Of a DNA stretch of 24,924 bases, positions 15,661-23,387 are shown piece by piece. The stretch spans positions 1 through 24,924 of the forward strand of contig CAJMLL010000034.1 in the NCBI GenBank assembly GCA_905214225.1. Direction: 5' to 3'. The position numbers and the translations under genes were made by a program. Within the stretch, counting starts at the first letter, position 1. Every line of letters starts with the position of its first letter. The stretch is from an uncultured bacterium. GTDB taxonomy: Bacteria > Bacillota > Clostridia > Peptostreptococcales > Anaerovoracaceae. The notes beneath the pieces are model-generated. The model made no database searches. It worked only from the letters and a program-made list of their open reading frames with translations, and was not told the DNA's origin.

Positions 15661-17178
15661 GTGACAGACCATAGGATTACAGGAAATATTATGGTGCAGG
15701 GAACCATGTCAGGGGCCGGAAAGAGCCTCTTGTGCGGTGCCCTCTGCCGCATCTTCCGCCAGGACGGATACCGGGCCGTTCCTTTTAAAAGTCAGAATAT
15801 GGCGCTGAACAGCTACATTACTTCTGACGGGCTGGAAATGGGCCGGGCCCAGGTCATGCAGGCCGAGGCCGCAGGGGTCGAGCCGGACGTGCGGATGAAC
15901 CCGATTCTGCTGAAACCGTCGAGCGACGTCGGAAGTCAGGTGATCGTAAACGGAAGAGTGCTGGGTGATATGGAAGCCCGCGAGTATTTCAAGTATAAGG
16001 AGAGGCTGATTCCGGATATTATGGAGGCCTACCGGTCACTGGCAGAGGAGAACGATATCGTTGTGATCGAGGGTGCGGGAAGTCCGGCCGAGATCAATCT
16101 CAAGCAGCATGATATTGTGAATATGGGTCTTGCGGAGATGGTGGACGCGCCGGTTCTGCTGGCCGGGGACATCGACCGGGGCGGGGTGTTCGCCCAGCTT
16201 TACGGAACTGCGGCCCTGCTGGAGGAAAACGAACGCCGCCGCATTAAGGGCATGCTGATCAATAAATTCCGGGGCGATAAGGAAATTCTGATGCCGGGAG
16301 TCCGGATGATTGAGGAAAAGACCGGAATCCCTGTGCTCGGTATTATTCCTTACCTTCACGTCGATATCGATGAAGAGGATTCCCTGGCGCCGCGGCTTTC
16401 TCATTCTGAGATAAATGAAGATTCGCATGCGCTTCTGGATATTGCCGTTGTCCGCCTTCCGCGGATTTCCAACTTCACGGATTTTGCGCCGCTTGAGGCC
16501 GATCCGCTGATGTCCGTCCGCTATATTTCCCGTCCTGAAGAGTTCGGCGATCCGGATCTTCTGATTCTTCCGGGGACAAAAAGCACCCTGGATGACCTGG
16601 TCTGGACAAGGGAGTCGGGCCTGGAAATGATGATCCGCAAGTTCGCGGCCGCAGGCGGAGCCGTCCTGGGCATCTGCGGAGGATACCAGATGCTGGGAGA
16701 ACAACTGGACAACCCGGAACATACAGAAGGAAAGCGGGATTCCATGAAGGGCTTATCCCTGCTTCCTGTGCAGACCGTGTTTACCGGGGAAAAGACGAGA
16801 ACCCGCGTGCACGGAGAAATCGTCTCAGGACCGCTTGCAGGAGCCTCGGTGGATGCCTATGAAATTCATATGGGAAAGACCGAAGTTTCCGGTGATTCCT
16901 TCAGCCGGCTGGAAAATGAGACTGCCGGAGGAGAAAAAAAAGAAGACGGATGCAGCTGCGGAAATGTATTTGGAACTTATCTGCATGGTCTGTTTGATTC
17001 CGGTGAAGCCGCGGAAAAGCTCGGCCGCTGGCTGTGCAGCCGGAAGGAAATTTCCTATACCGGCGGAAAACGCCTGAGCTGGAAAGAGTATGAAAACCAG
17101 CAGTATGACAAACTCGCAGAAAAGGTCCGGGAATCCCTGGATATGGATGCGGTTTACGCGATGACGCTGAAAAAATAA
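15661..17178 (+). CDS. cbiP: Cobyric acid synthase CbiP
   Basis: The start is GTG 15661 after AAAGGAG. The 505-residue enzyme adds four amides (b, d, e and g) to adenosylcobyrinate a,c-diamide. The N-terminal domain has [14 protein letters not shown] (P-loop), [11 protein letters not shown] and [12 protein letters not shown]. The C-terminal amidotransferase domain has [14 protein letters not shown], the nucleophile cysteine in [20 protein letters not shown] and [10 protein letters not shown]. Length is typical. It lies 57 bases after cobD and 18 bases before cbiC. Confidence 0.96.
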   Translation: MTDHRITGNIMVQGTMSGAGKSLLCGALCRIFRQDGYRAVPFKSQNMALNSYITSDGLEMGRAQVMQAEAAGVEPDVRMNPILLKPSSDVGSQVIVNGRVLGDMEAREYFKYKERLIPDIMEAYRSLAEENDIVVIEGAGSPAEINLKQHDIVNMGLAEMVDAPVLLAGDIDRGGVFAQLYGTAALLEENERRRIKGMLINKFRGDKEILMPGVRMIEEKTGIPVLGIIPYLHVDIDEEDSLAPRLSHSEINEDSHALLDIAVVRLPRISNFTDFAPLEADPLMSVRYISRPEEFGDPDLLILPGTKSTLDDLVWTRESGLEMMIRKFAAAGGAVLGICGGYQMLGEQLDNPEHTEGKRDSMKGLSLLPVQTVFTGEKTRTRVHGEIVSGPLAGASVDAYEIHMGKTEVSGDSFSRLENETAGGEKKEDGCSCGNVFGTYLHGLFDSGEAAEKLGRWLCSRKEISYTGGKRLSWKEYENQQYDKLAEKVRESLDMDAVYAMTLKK

Positions 17179-17196
17179 AGGAAAGAAGGAGAATTT

Positions 17197-17910
17197 ATGG
17201 GACTTCAGCATGTGAAACCGGGAGATATTGAAAAGACCAGCATGAGGACAATCCGGAAGGAGCTGGAAGAAAAAGGATTCACACTTCCGGAAAATGAGGC
17301 AGAACGTGCCGTCCTGCTGCGGGCGATTCACACCAGTGCGGATTTTGATTACGCGGAAAGCTTAAGGTTCGTGGAAAATGGACCTGAGGCGGGCGTCCGT
17401 TATTTCCTCCGGGGTCTTCAGGCAGGAGAAGAGGCAGCAGCGCCGGCAGAGGAAGAAAAGATTGTCATTACGGACACCAACATGGCACTTTCCGGAATCA
17501 GTAAAAGAGCGCTGGAAAAACTTTCCGGCCGTGCCGTCTGCTATATGGCAGATCCTGAAATTGCAAAGAGGGCAAAAGAAGAAGGCAGCACCAGGGCGAG
17601 AGCCTCCATGGAATATGCCGGAAAAGTTCATCCGCATGGGGTGTTTGCATCCGGAAACGCGCCGACTGCTCTGATTTCACTTACGGAGCAGATTGAAGAG
17701 GGACTCCGGCCTTCCCTTGTTGTCGGCGTTCCGGTGGGCTTTGTCAATGTGGTGGAAAGCAAGGAGATGCTGATGGAAGCCTGTGAAAAACATCATGTTC
17801 CGGCGATCATTGCCATGGGCAGAAAGGGCGGAAGCAATGTTGCCGCCGCAATCATCAATGCGCTGCTGTACACGGCGGCGGGCTGGCTGAATCCGGAAAA
17901 CAGGAAGTAA
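17197..17910 (+). CDS. cbiC: Cobalt-precorrin-8 methylmutase CbiC
   Basis: The 237-residue CbiC/CobH moves the C11 methyl group to C12, giving cobyrinate. The conserved segment is AIHTSADFDYAESL, with the catalytic histidine. ITDTNMALSGISKRAL, FASGNAPTALISL, SLVVGVPVGFVNVVESKE and AIIAMGRKGGSNVAAAIINA follow. An N-terminal helical extension of about 35 residues precedes the domain. It closes the biosynthetic unit. I see no convincing terminator before the promoter and riboswitch that start 26 bases later, so some read-through is possible. Confidence 0.95.
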   Translation: MGLQHVKPGDIEKTSMRTIRKELEEKGFTLPENEAERAVLLRAIHTSADFDYAESLRFVENGPEAGVRYFLRGLQAGEEAAAPAEEEKIVITDTNMALSGISKRALEKLSGRAVCYMADPEIAKRAKEEGSTRARASMEYAGKVHPHGVFASGNAPTALISLTEQIEEGLRPSLVVGVPVGFVNVVESKEMLMEACEKHHVPAIIAMGRKGGSNVAAAIINALLYTAAGWLNPENRK

Positions 17911-17935
17911 GTCATATATTTTCTGTGACAGGAAA

Positions 17936-17964
17936 TTGAAAGACCTGTGAACGCATGTTATAAT
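17936..17964 (+). promoter_or_regulatory. Near-consensus promoter of the riboswitch operon
   Basis: TTGAAA (17936-17941), a 17-base spacer and a perfect TATAAT (17959-17964) with an extended TG at 17956-17957 make this the strongest promoter in the window. It places transcription start near 17971, a few bases before the first aptamer helix. Confidence 0.85.
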
Positions 17965-17974
17965 ATATTTTACG

Positions 17975-18153
17975 TTCAGGTGATTGCTGTCTATAGATGA
18001 GCAGGCAGCGGTTGAAAAGGGAAACAGGTGGAAGTCCTGTACGAACTTCGTCACTGTAAACAGATTGCGGAAGCTGTAATGCCACTGCGCAGGCTCTCAC
18101 TGCGCGGGAAGGCGGCGGACGCGGAAATCTGCAAGTCAGGAGACCTGCCTGAA
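17975..18153 (+). ncRNA. Cobalamin riboswitch aptamer
   Basis: The closing helix pairs TTCAGG (17975-17980) with CCTGAA (18148-18153). Inside are the conserved boxes: AAAAGGGAA with the following GGTGGAAGTCC, GCCACTG (18081-18087), GGGAAGGC, and the B12 box AGTCAGGAGACCTGCC (18134-18149). Order and spacing fit the classical cobalamin aptamer. It lies upstream of the exported chelatase gene, and by family rule ligand binding lowers expression. None is found ahead of the biosynthetic operon. Confidence 0.93.
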
Positions 18154-18165
18154 TAAGATCGCAGT

Positions 18166-18268
18166 GGAAAGAAGGCTTTTTCTTTCCGGCCACGAGTAAC
18201 TGGCATATGCGGTAGAAAGGATTCTATCCGTATGCCTTCTACCATTATTTCCATGCAGAAGGTTTTTT
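18166..18268 (+). promoter_or_regulatory. Riboswitch expression platform with competing hairpins
   Basis: GGAAAGAA (18166-18173) pairs with TTCTTTCC (18180-18187). Further on, GGTAGAAAGG (18211-18220) can pair with CCTTCTACC (18235-18243), one bulge. Alternatively CCTTCT (18235-18240) can pair with AGAAGG (18257-18262), which runs directly into six T (18263-18268). The two structures share CCTTCT and exclude each other. This is the layout of an antiterminator and a terminator, supporting transcriptional control. Confidence 0.7.
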
Positions 18269-18316
18269 AATGAGAGCGGTTTCTTCAGCAATGGAAACCG
18301 GGAAAGGGAGAAATTC

Positions 18317-19681
18317 ATGAAAAAGCAATCCTTGAAGAAATTTATGACGCTGGCTCTTTCTGCAGCCCTGGCATCCAGCATGCTGCTTGCTGTTCCGGCG
18401 TTTGCAGATACGACGCAGAGCACGTCTGCAAACGCAGGCACGACAGCTGCAACAGACACAGCAGCGCAGCAGACGACAGAAAAGGTCACGATTACCAAGG
18501 ACAACGTCAAGGAAATCACCGGAAAGATTACCCAGATGACACTGGAGCAGGGAAAGGCATTCGTCGATGAAAACGACTGCCCGCTTCTGGCTGCCGGACT
18601 GATTGGCGAGATTTACATTCACCCGAAGTCAACACCGGCAGAACAGGAGGCTCAGACAGAGATGATAGCAAAGGTCGCAAAGGTTGCGAAGTATGCGTAT
18701 AACAAGCTCTCTGCCGCAGATAAGAAGGCCGTTCCGGAGATTCCGGACGGATATGAGTATCCGGGTGCAGGCGGGGCAGATTATTTCTCCACAGCAGCAC
18801 CGATCGGAAGCGCGGCAAAAGACAAGGCATGGACAAAGAAAGTCTGCGCAGCACCGACAAAGAAGTCCGAAATTCTGGTCGTAAGCTTTGGTACAAGCTA
18901 TAACACAAGCCGTTACCAGACCATCGGCGGAATCGAGAAAGCAATCAATAATAAGTATGGCAAGAAATATTCTGTAAGAAGAGCATTTACTTCCCAGGTC
19001 ATCATCAACCACATCCTGGCAAGAGATGAGTACCGAATTGACACGGTAAGAGAAGCCATGGAAAAAGCCAACAAGGCCGGTGTCAAGACCCTGATCGTTC
19101 AGCCGACCACCCTGATGAGCGGTGAAGAGTATGACCTGCTGAAGGAGAATGTCAAGGCGAACAAGGGCAGCATCAAGACGATCAAGATCGCAAGCCCGCT
19201 TCTGAAGTCCGATAAGGATAGAAAGACTGTCGCAAAGGCTCTGGCTGCTTCCGCAGCAAAGAAGGCCGGCGTTAAGACAGAAACTCTGAAGAAATCCGGC
19301 TCCAAGACCGCATTCGTATTCATCGGACATGGAACCTCCCATGCAAACCGCATTACTTATACAAGAATGCAGAACGATTACACAAAGCTGGGCTATAAGA
19401 ATGTATTCGTTGGAACCGTTGAAGGAAAGCCAGCAGCAACATCCTGCACATCCCTGATCAAGAAGCTGAAGAAGAAGGGATATAAGAAGGTTGTCATCCG
19501 CGGAATGATGGTTGTTGCAGGCGACCACGCCAATAACGACATCGCCGGAAACGATGCAGATGCCTGGAAGACACAGCTGAAGAAGGCCGGCTTCAAGGTC
19601 AGCGCACAGATCGAGGGACTTGGTTCTCTGAAGACCGTTCAGAACATTTACGTTCAGCACACTGCTGCTATGATGAAATAA
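18317..19681 (+). CDS. cbiK: Exported CbiK-type cobaltochelatase
   Basis: The 454-residue product starts with a Sec signal peptide (KKFMTLALSAALAS core, cleavage after AFA at residue 30). A Thr/Ala/Gln-rich linker and a helical region of unknown role (about 45-170) follow. Residues 182-454 form the CbiK domain: SEILVVSFGTSYNTSR, LIVQPTTLMSGEEYD, IGHGTSHA (H338), GTVEGKP (E369) and VVAGDHANND (H404). These histidines match the metal-binding pair of Salmonella CbiK, so the site looks intact. CbiK inserts cobalt into sirohydrochlorin in the cytoplasm, but here the enzyme should be outside the membrane. There is no anchor motif. The start follows AAGGGAG. It is the first gene under the cobalamin riboswitch. 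Confidence 0.93.
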   Translation: MKKQSLKKFMTLALSAALASSMLLAVPAFADTTQSTSANAGTTAATDTAAQQTTEKVTITKDNVKEITGKITQMTLEQGKAFVDENDCPLLAAGLIGEIYIHPKSTPAEQEAQTEMIAKVAKVAKYAYNKLSAADKKAVPEIPDGYEYPGAGGADYFSTAAPIGSAAKDKAWTKKVCAAPTKKSEILVVSFGTSYNTSRYQTIGGIEKAINNKYGKKYSVRRAFTSQVIINHILARDEYRIDTVREAMEKANKAGVKTLIVQPTTLMSGEEYDLLKENVKANKGSIKTIKIASPLLKSDKDRKTVAKALAASAAKKAGVKTETLKKSGSKTAFVFIGHGTSHANRITYTRMQNDYTKLGYKNVFVGTVEGKPAATSCTSLIKKLKKKGYKKVVIRGMMVVAGDHANNDIAGNDADAWKTQLKKAGFKVSAQIEGLGSLKTVQNIYVQHTAAMMK

Positions 19682-19742
19682 CTGACCGCTTTCAGTACCG
19701 CTTCAGGCGGCAGACTGATTGGACAAAATATAATGGGCAAGG

Positions 19743-19776
19743 CAGAGATCCGCTGCAATGATGCGGCGGATCTCTG
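19743..19776 (+). other. Stem-loop between cbiK and the NEAT-like/FnIII gene
   Basis: A perfect 11-bp stem, CAGAGATCCGC (19743-19753) with GCGGATCTCTG (19766-19776), closes a 12-base loop. No T-run follows, so it is not a standard terminator. A lone TATAAT (19729-19734) lies just upstream without a -35. The hairpin could stabilise or process the polycistronic mRNA, or sit at the 5' end of a secondary transcript. Confidence 0.6.
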
Positions 19777-19810
19777 TATATGTGAAAATATGAAAAGAAG
19801 AGGTATTACA

Positions 19811-20605
19811 ATGAAAAAATGGATGAAAATCGGCGCCTTTGCATGCGCCGGCGTAATGGCAATGAGCATGTCCGCATTTGCAGATACAACAGCGGATTCA
19901 TCCAATACGGCAGACGCTGCGAAGATTCCGGATGGTGTTTACGCCCTTCCGGTTACTTCGGACTATTTTATGCTCAGCATCAGCAAGCTGGATAACAGCC
20001 AGGCATTTCTGACGGTAAAGAACGGTGTAGAGACTCTGACCTTCCGTCTGAGCGGACAGGGCTATGATTACCTGTATTTTGGTAATTCAACAGCTGCAGA
20101 AGATCCTGCACATCAGATCAAGACACAGGTAAAGCGCGGCGACTCTCATTACTTCACGCTGCCGCTTACGAAGGACGGTTATGCAGTGAAAGTCGGAACT
20201 AACACACTGGCTCTTGCCGGACACAGTGCAAGGGAGAATCGCTGGTTCCCGACTCATACCTGGACCATGACCTATACCGGCAATGAGCAGAACCTGAAAA
20301 CCGCCAAAGTTTCTGCCCCGGCAAAAACAGCAATTACGAAGGTTAAAGCAAAGAAAAAAGCTGCAGCGGTCAGCTGGAAACAGATCACAAAGAATGGAAG
20401 CGGCTACCAGCTTCAGTATTCCACCAATAAGTCGATGAAAAAGGCTTCTAAAACGAATCTCTATTACAACGATGAGACTTCCAAGACCGTCAAGAAGCTG
20501 AAGAGCGGCAAGACCTATTACTTCCGTGTCCGCACAGAGCATTTCAACGGCTATAAGTCCGCATACTCCGGATGGAGCAAAGTAAAGAGCGTCAAGGTAA
20601 AGTAA
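19811..20605 (+). CDS. Secreted NEAT-like plus fibronectin III protein
   Basis: The start is ATG 19811 behind AGAAGAGG. The upstream in-frame ATG at 19733 is rejected because it lies before the hairpin and lacks a binding site. The 264 residues have a signal peptide (cleavage after AFA at 24). A beta-rich module (about 38-157) contains DGVYALPVTSDYFMLSI, LTVKNGVETLTFRLSGQGYD and ALAGHSARENRW. It closely resembles the second module of the 842-residue neighbour and, in general build, NEAT/Shp-type haem-binding domains. The C-terminal FnIII domain (168-264) is recognisable by ITKVKAKKKAAAVSWK and LKSGKTYYFRVRT. No sortase motif or membrane anchor is present. By context it probably binds a tetrapyrrole at the cell surface, which is an inference. 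Confidence 0.75.
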   Translation: MKKWMKIGAFACAGVMAMSMSAFADTTADSSNTADAAKIPDGVYALPVTSDYFMLSISKLDNSQAFLTVKNGVETLTFRLSGQGYDYLYFGNSTAAEDPAHQIKTQVKRGDSHYFTLPLTKDGYAVKVGTNTLALAGHSARENRWFPTHTWTMTYTGNEQNLKTAKVSAPAKTAITKVKAKKKAAAVSWKQITKNGSGYQLQYSTNKSMKKASKTNLYYNDETSKTVKKLKSGKTYYFRVRTEHFNGYKSAYSGWSKVKSVKVK

Positions 20606-20662
20606 TTCATGGATAAACAGGAAATCCTTAATGGGTCTTCTGATTATGTATGATGTGTTATT

Positions 20663-20729
20663 CTGTGCATGCAGCACAGATTCTGCTGAAATCTCTCCGT
20701 TTTCTCTGAATACAAGGATGGGGAGATTT
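20663..20729 (+). other. Two stem-loops in the intergenic leader of the large surface gene
   Basis: CTGTGC (20663-20668) pairs perfectly with GCACAG (20674-20679) around a 5-base loop. AAATCTCTCC (20689-20698) pairs with GGGGAGATTT (20720-20729) with one wobble. Neither is followed by a usable T-run. They fill most of the 161-base gap between two exported-protein genes and may affect mRNA stability or translation. Confidence 0.5.
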
Positions 20730-20766
20730 TCGCATATCTCAAAGGCATAGAAATGAGGGAAAAAGA

Positions 20767-23295
20767 ATGCGCAATTTGCAGCCGAAATTGAAAAGACTGC
20801 TGACAGCAGCTCTCATCCTTGCGGTTGCCGTCTGCTTTACTTTTTGTCCTGAGCTCTGGAGCAGCGCGGAAAGAACGGCGCATGCCGAAACAGAGACGGA
20901 GTCAGAAAGCAAAATCGCAGACGGAACTTACGTACCGTCCGGCTTCAGTTTTACCGGAGGAACCGGTAAGGTAAAGATTACCTGCAGCTGGGTGAAGATT
21001 ACCGACGGAAAGGCGGAAGCAGAAATTGTCTTTCACAGCTCCTATTACAACAGCATGACAATCGGAGATAAAACCTACACGTCGAAAGTCAGTGAGCGCG
21101 CGGGAACAGCTTCATTTACGGTGCCGGTGAACCTGAATGCCGCGACGGTTGTGCATGCCGTTACCACCAGAATGTCAGAAGCGCACAGCATTGAATACAC
21201 CCTGCATGTGGGCCTGAAGGGGAAGCTGAAAACCTACAATAGCAAGAGCTCGAACTCCGGCAAAAAGAATTCATCGTCCGATTCCGGAAAAAAGAACTCC
21301 GGAAACTTCGATTATGACAAGGCGATCAAGAAGACTTCCTCTGCAAAAGACAAGAAGCGGGAAAAATCCTATTTCAAAAATGGAAAACTGAAGGACGGCA
21401 CTTACCGGGTGCAGGCCTGGACCGACCACTATATGTTCAACATCCAGCCCTATAAAGGCGGAACTTACGCGATTCTGAAGGTGAAAAACGGGAAGATGAA
21501 GGCGCAGCTGACGCTGACCGGCCAGGGATACGATTACGTCTATCCAGGTACCAAAGCCCAGGCAGAGAAGGCGCCGAAGTCGAAGTGGTGTCACTACAAG
21601 GAGCACAACAACTACTATTCCTACATCTTCCCTGTGAAAAAGCTGAATAAGAAATTTGCTCTGGCGGGGCATTCCAAGAGAGAAAACCGCTGGTATGCCC
21701 ATACCGCAAAAATTTACACGGCTGGAATCCGGAAGGTTGCTTCCTCTGCGACGAACATTCCGAAAGGCCGGAACACGACCAAGAGAAGAAGCAGCACAAC
21801 GGGAACAACTACACAGAAAGTCTTCCGCAACAATCATAAGAAGGACCGCGTGTCCAAGTCCACGAAGGATACTTCTGGCAGCACCTCCAAAGTCAACAGC
21901 CATGCCGGGCTCAGGGACGGCGTCTACACACCGAGTACCTTCAGCTGGTCCGGCGGAAGCGGAAGACTGAAGGGAATTTCCTGTAACAAGATCACTGTGA
22001 CCAATGGAAAGGCCTACGCGACAATCGTCTTCCAGAGTCCGCACTACGACTACCTCCGGGCAGACGGCAGGACCTTTACCGGAAAGCAGGGCGCCGACAC
22101 GTCGACTTTTGTCATTCCAGTAAAACTGAACGCGAATAACACCGTCGTCGGCCGGACGACCGTCATGTCCCAGCCCCACTGGATTACCTATACACTCTAT
22201 ATCGGTCTGACCGGAAAGAGCGGGTCTTCCTCGTCTTCATCTTCACAGCAGCTGAAGGGAGGACAAAAGAAACTGTCCAAGAAGGCACCGGTCATTGCCG
22301 GCCTGAAAAGCAAATCGGAAATCAAGGCGGAAAATGCGAAACTCTTCCGGATTTTCCAGTATAACCACGGGGTCGTTCTGGTGCAGGTGGATATGGAAAA
22401 AAATACCAGCACCAGAAAGGCAGTCGGCTATAAAGAGAAAAAGACAAAGGTCACCGAAGACCGGGATGAGATCGAGCAGAAAGAAGGAAAAACCCAGAGC
22501 GAGCGAACGCAGGAACTGTATAAGGGAAATGTCATCAATTACCTGATCGTTCCGAAGGGCGCTTCGATTCCGGCGGGACTGGACAAGGCCTGTGTGATCA
22601 TCCGCACGCCGAAGAAGGGCTATACGGCTTCTCAGAGTGCGCTGAGATTTGCAGGAATCCTGAATCAGTCCGGGAAATTTACTTCGCTGGGATTCAGCAG
22701 ACAGAAAGCATACAGCAGTCTGTCTGCAAGCCAGGAGCAGGAGATGCGTGTACGTGTGAAAAACGGAAAAATCCAGTTTCCGGGGAAATGGCAGAATGTG
22801 AATTACCGTGACCTGGTGGAGAGCCAGGCGGACCTGTGCATCCTTCCTTCCGGAGCACTTCCTCATGAGATTAAGAACCTGAATGCCGCTGCATCGGGCA
22901 GCGGGAGCAGCTCATCCGCATCGGCATCTTCCATCGCAAAAGAACATCCGGTCAAACATTTCTTTGCGTCGATTATCGGAATTCTTCCGGAAAAAATGCT
23001 CGTGAAGAGCCTGCGTTCATTTGTAGAGACCTACGCGCCGTCTTCTCATGCGGCATCCGGAAAAGGCAGCAGGCAGATGACAGAAAAAGAAAAGGCGCAG
23101 AAACAGTACCGGCAGCTGGATAGGACCATTCAGCTCTTTACCGCGATGCAGACGCCGGTTTTGATTGATCGCTCTGCAAGAGAGAAAACAAAACTTGCAA
23201 AGGCGGAGTGGATCAAAGTCTACGGAGCGATTTTTGGATGTGAGGACGATGCGCAGAGCTGGTACAGCAGTTATGAAAAAGCCCAGCAGGAGTAG
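20767..23295 (+). CDS. 842-residue exported protein: three NEAT-like modules plus half a BtuF-type binding protein
   Basis: The start is ATG 20767 after GAGGGA. A signal peptide is cleaved near AHA (residue 40). Module A1 (about 52-150) and module A2 (about 383-481) are related to each other: DGTYVPSGFSFTGG against DGVYTPSTFSWSGG, FHSSYYNSM against FQSPHYDYL, and MSEAHSIEYTLHVGL against MSQPHWITYTLYIGL. Module B (about 209-317) matches the upstream FnIII protein's module (LTGQGYDY, ALAGHSKRENRWY). Ser/Lys/Thr-rich linkers separate them. Residues ~506-842 resemble the N-terminal lobe and bridging helix of the downstream lipoprotein (PVLIDRS, EWIKVYG) and then end. No lipobox or sortase motif was found. 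I infer extracellular tetrapyrrole capture and relay. The exact family name is uncertain. Confidence 0.8.
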   Translation: MRNLQPKLKRLLTAALILAVAVCFTFCPELWSSAERTAHAETETESESKIADGTYVPSGFSFTGGTGKVKITCSWVKITDGKAEAEIVFHSSYYNSMTIGDKTYTSKVSERAGTASFTVPVNLNAATVVHAVTTRMSEAHSIEYTLHVGLKGKLKTYNSKSSNSGKKNSSSDSGKKNSGNFDYDKAIKKTSSAKDKKREKSYFKNGKLKDGTYRVQAWTDHYMFNIQPYKGGTYAILKVKNGKMKAQLTLTGQGYDYVYPGTKAQAEKAPKSKWCHYKEHNNYYSYIFPVKKLNKKFALAGHSKRENRWYAHTAKIYTAGIRKVASSATNIPKGRNTTKRRSSTTGTTTQKVFRNNHKKDRVSKSTKDTSGSTSKVNSHAGLRDGVYTPSTFSWSGGSGRLKGISCNKITVTNGKAYATIVFQSPHYDYLRADGRTFTGKQGADTSTFVIPVKLNANNTVVGRTTVMSQPHWITYTLYIGLTGKSGSSSSSSSQQLKGGQKKLSKKAPVIAGLKSKSEIKAENAKLFRIFQYNHGVVLVQVDMEKNTSTRKAVGYKEKKTKVTEDRDEIEQKEGKTQSERTQELYKGNVINYLIVPKGASIPAGLDKACVIIRTPKKGYTASQSALRFAGILNQSGKFTSLGFSRQKAYSSLSASQEQEMRVRVKNGKIQFPGKWQNVNYRDLVESQADLCILPSGALPHEIKNLNAAASGSGSSSSASASSIAKEHPVKHFFASIIGILPEKMLVKSLRSFVETYAPSSHAASGKGSRQMTEKEKAQKQYRQLDRTIQLFTAMQTPVLIDRSAREKTKLAKAEWIKVYGAIFGCEDDAQSWYSSYEKAQQE

Positions 23296-23321
23296 GCGGG
23301 GCTGTCCCGGTTGTATGAAGA

Positions 23322-23350
23322 GGCGGAATGGAAACTTCTTCCTTTCCGCC
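23322..23350 (+). other. Stem-loop between the large surface gene and the lipoprotein gene
   Basis: GGCGGAA (23322-23328) pairs with TTCCGCC (23344-23350). After one T-T mismatch, GGAA (23330-23333) pairs with TTCC (23339-23342) around a 5-base loop. No T-run follows. The hairpin buries the in-frame ATG at 23328, which argues for the later start at 23388. Confidence 0.65.
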
Positions 23351-23387
23351 AGCTAAGGAAAAAAGCAGAAAGAAAAGTGATAACAGA

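Noticed and set aside
18629..19660. 343-codon minus-strand frame opposite the exported chelatase
   Set aside because: Its Cys- and Leu-rich composition is what the antisense of an alanine- and lysine-rich gene gives. No start signals.
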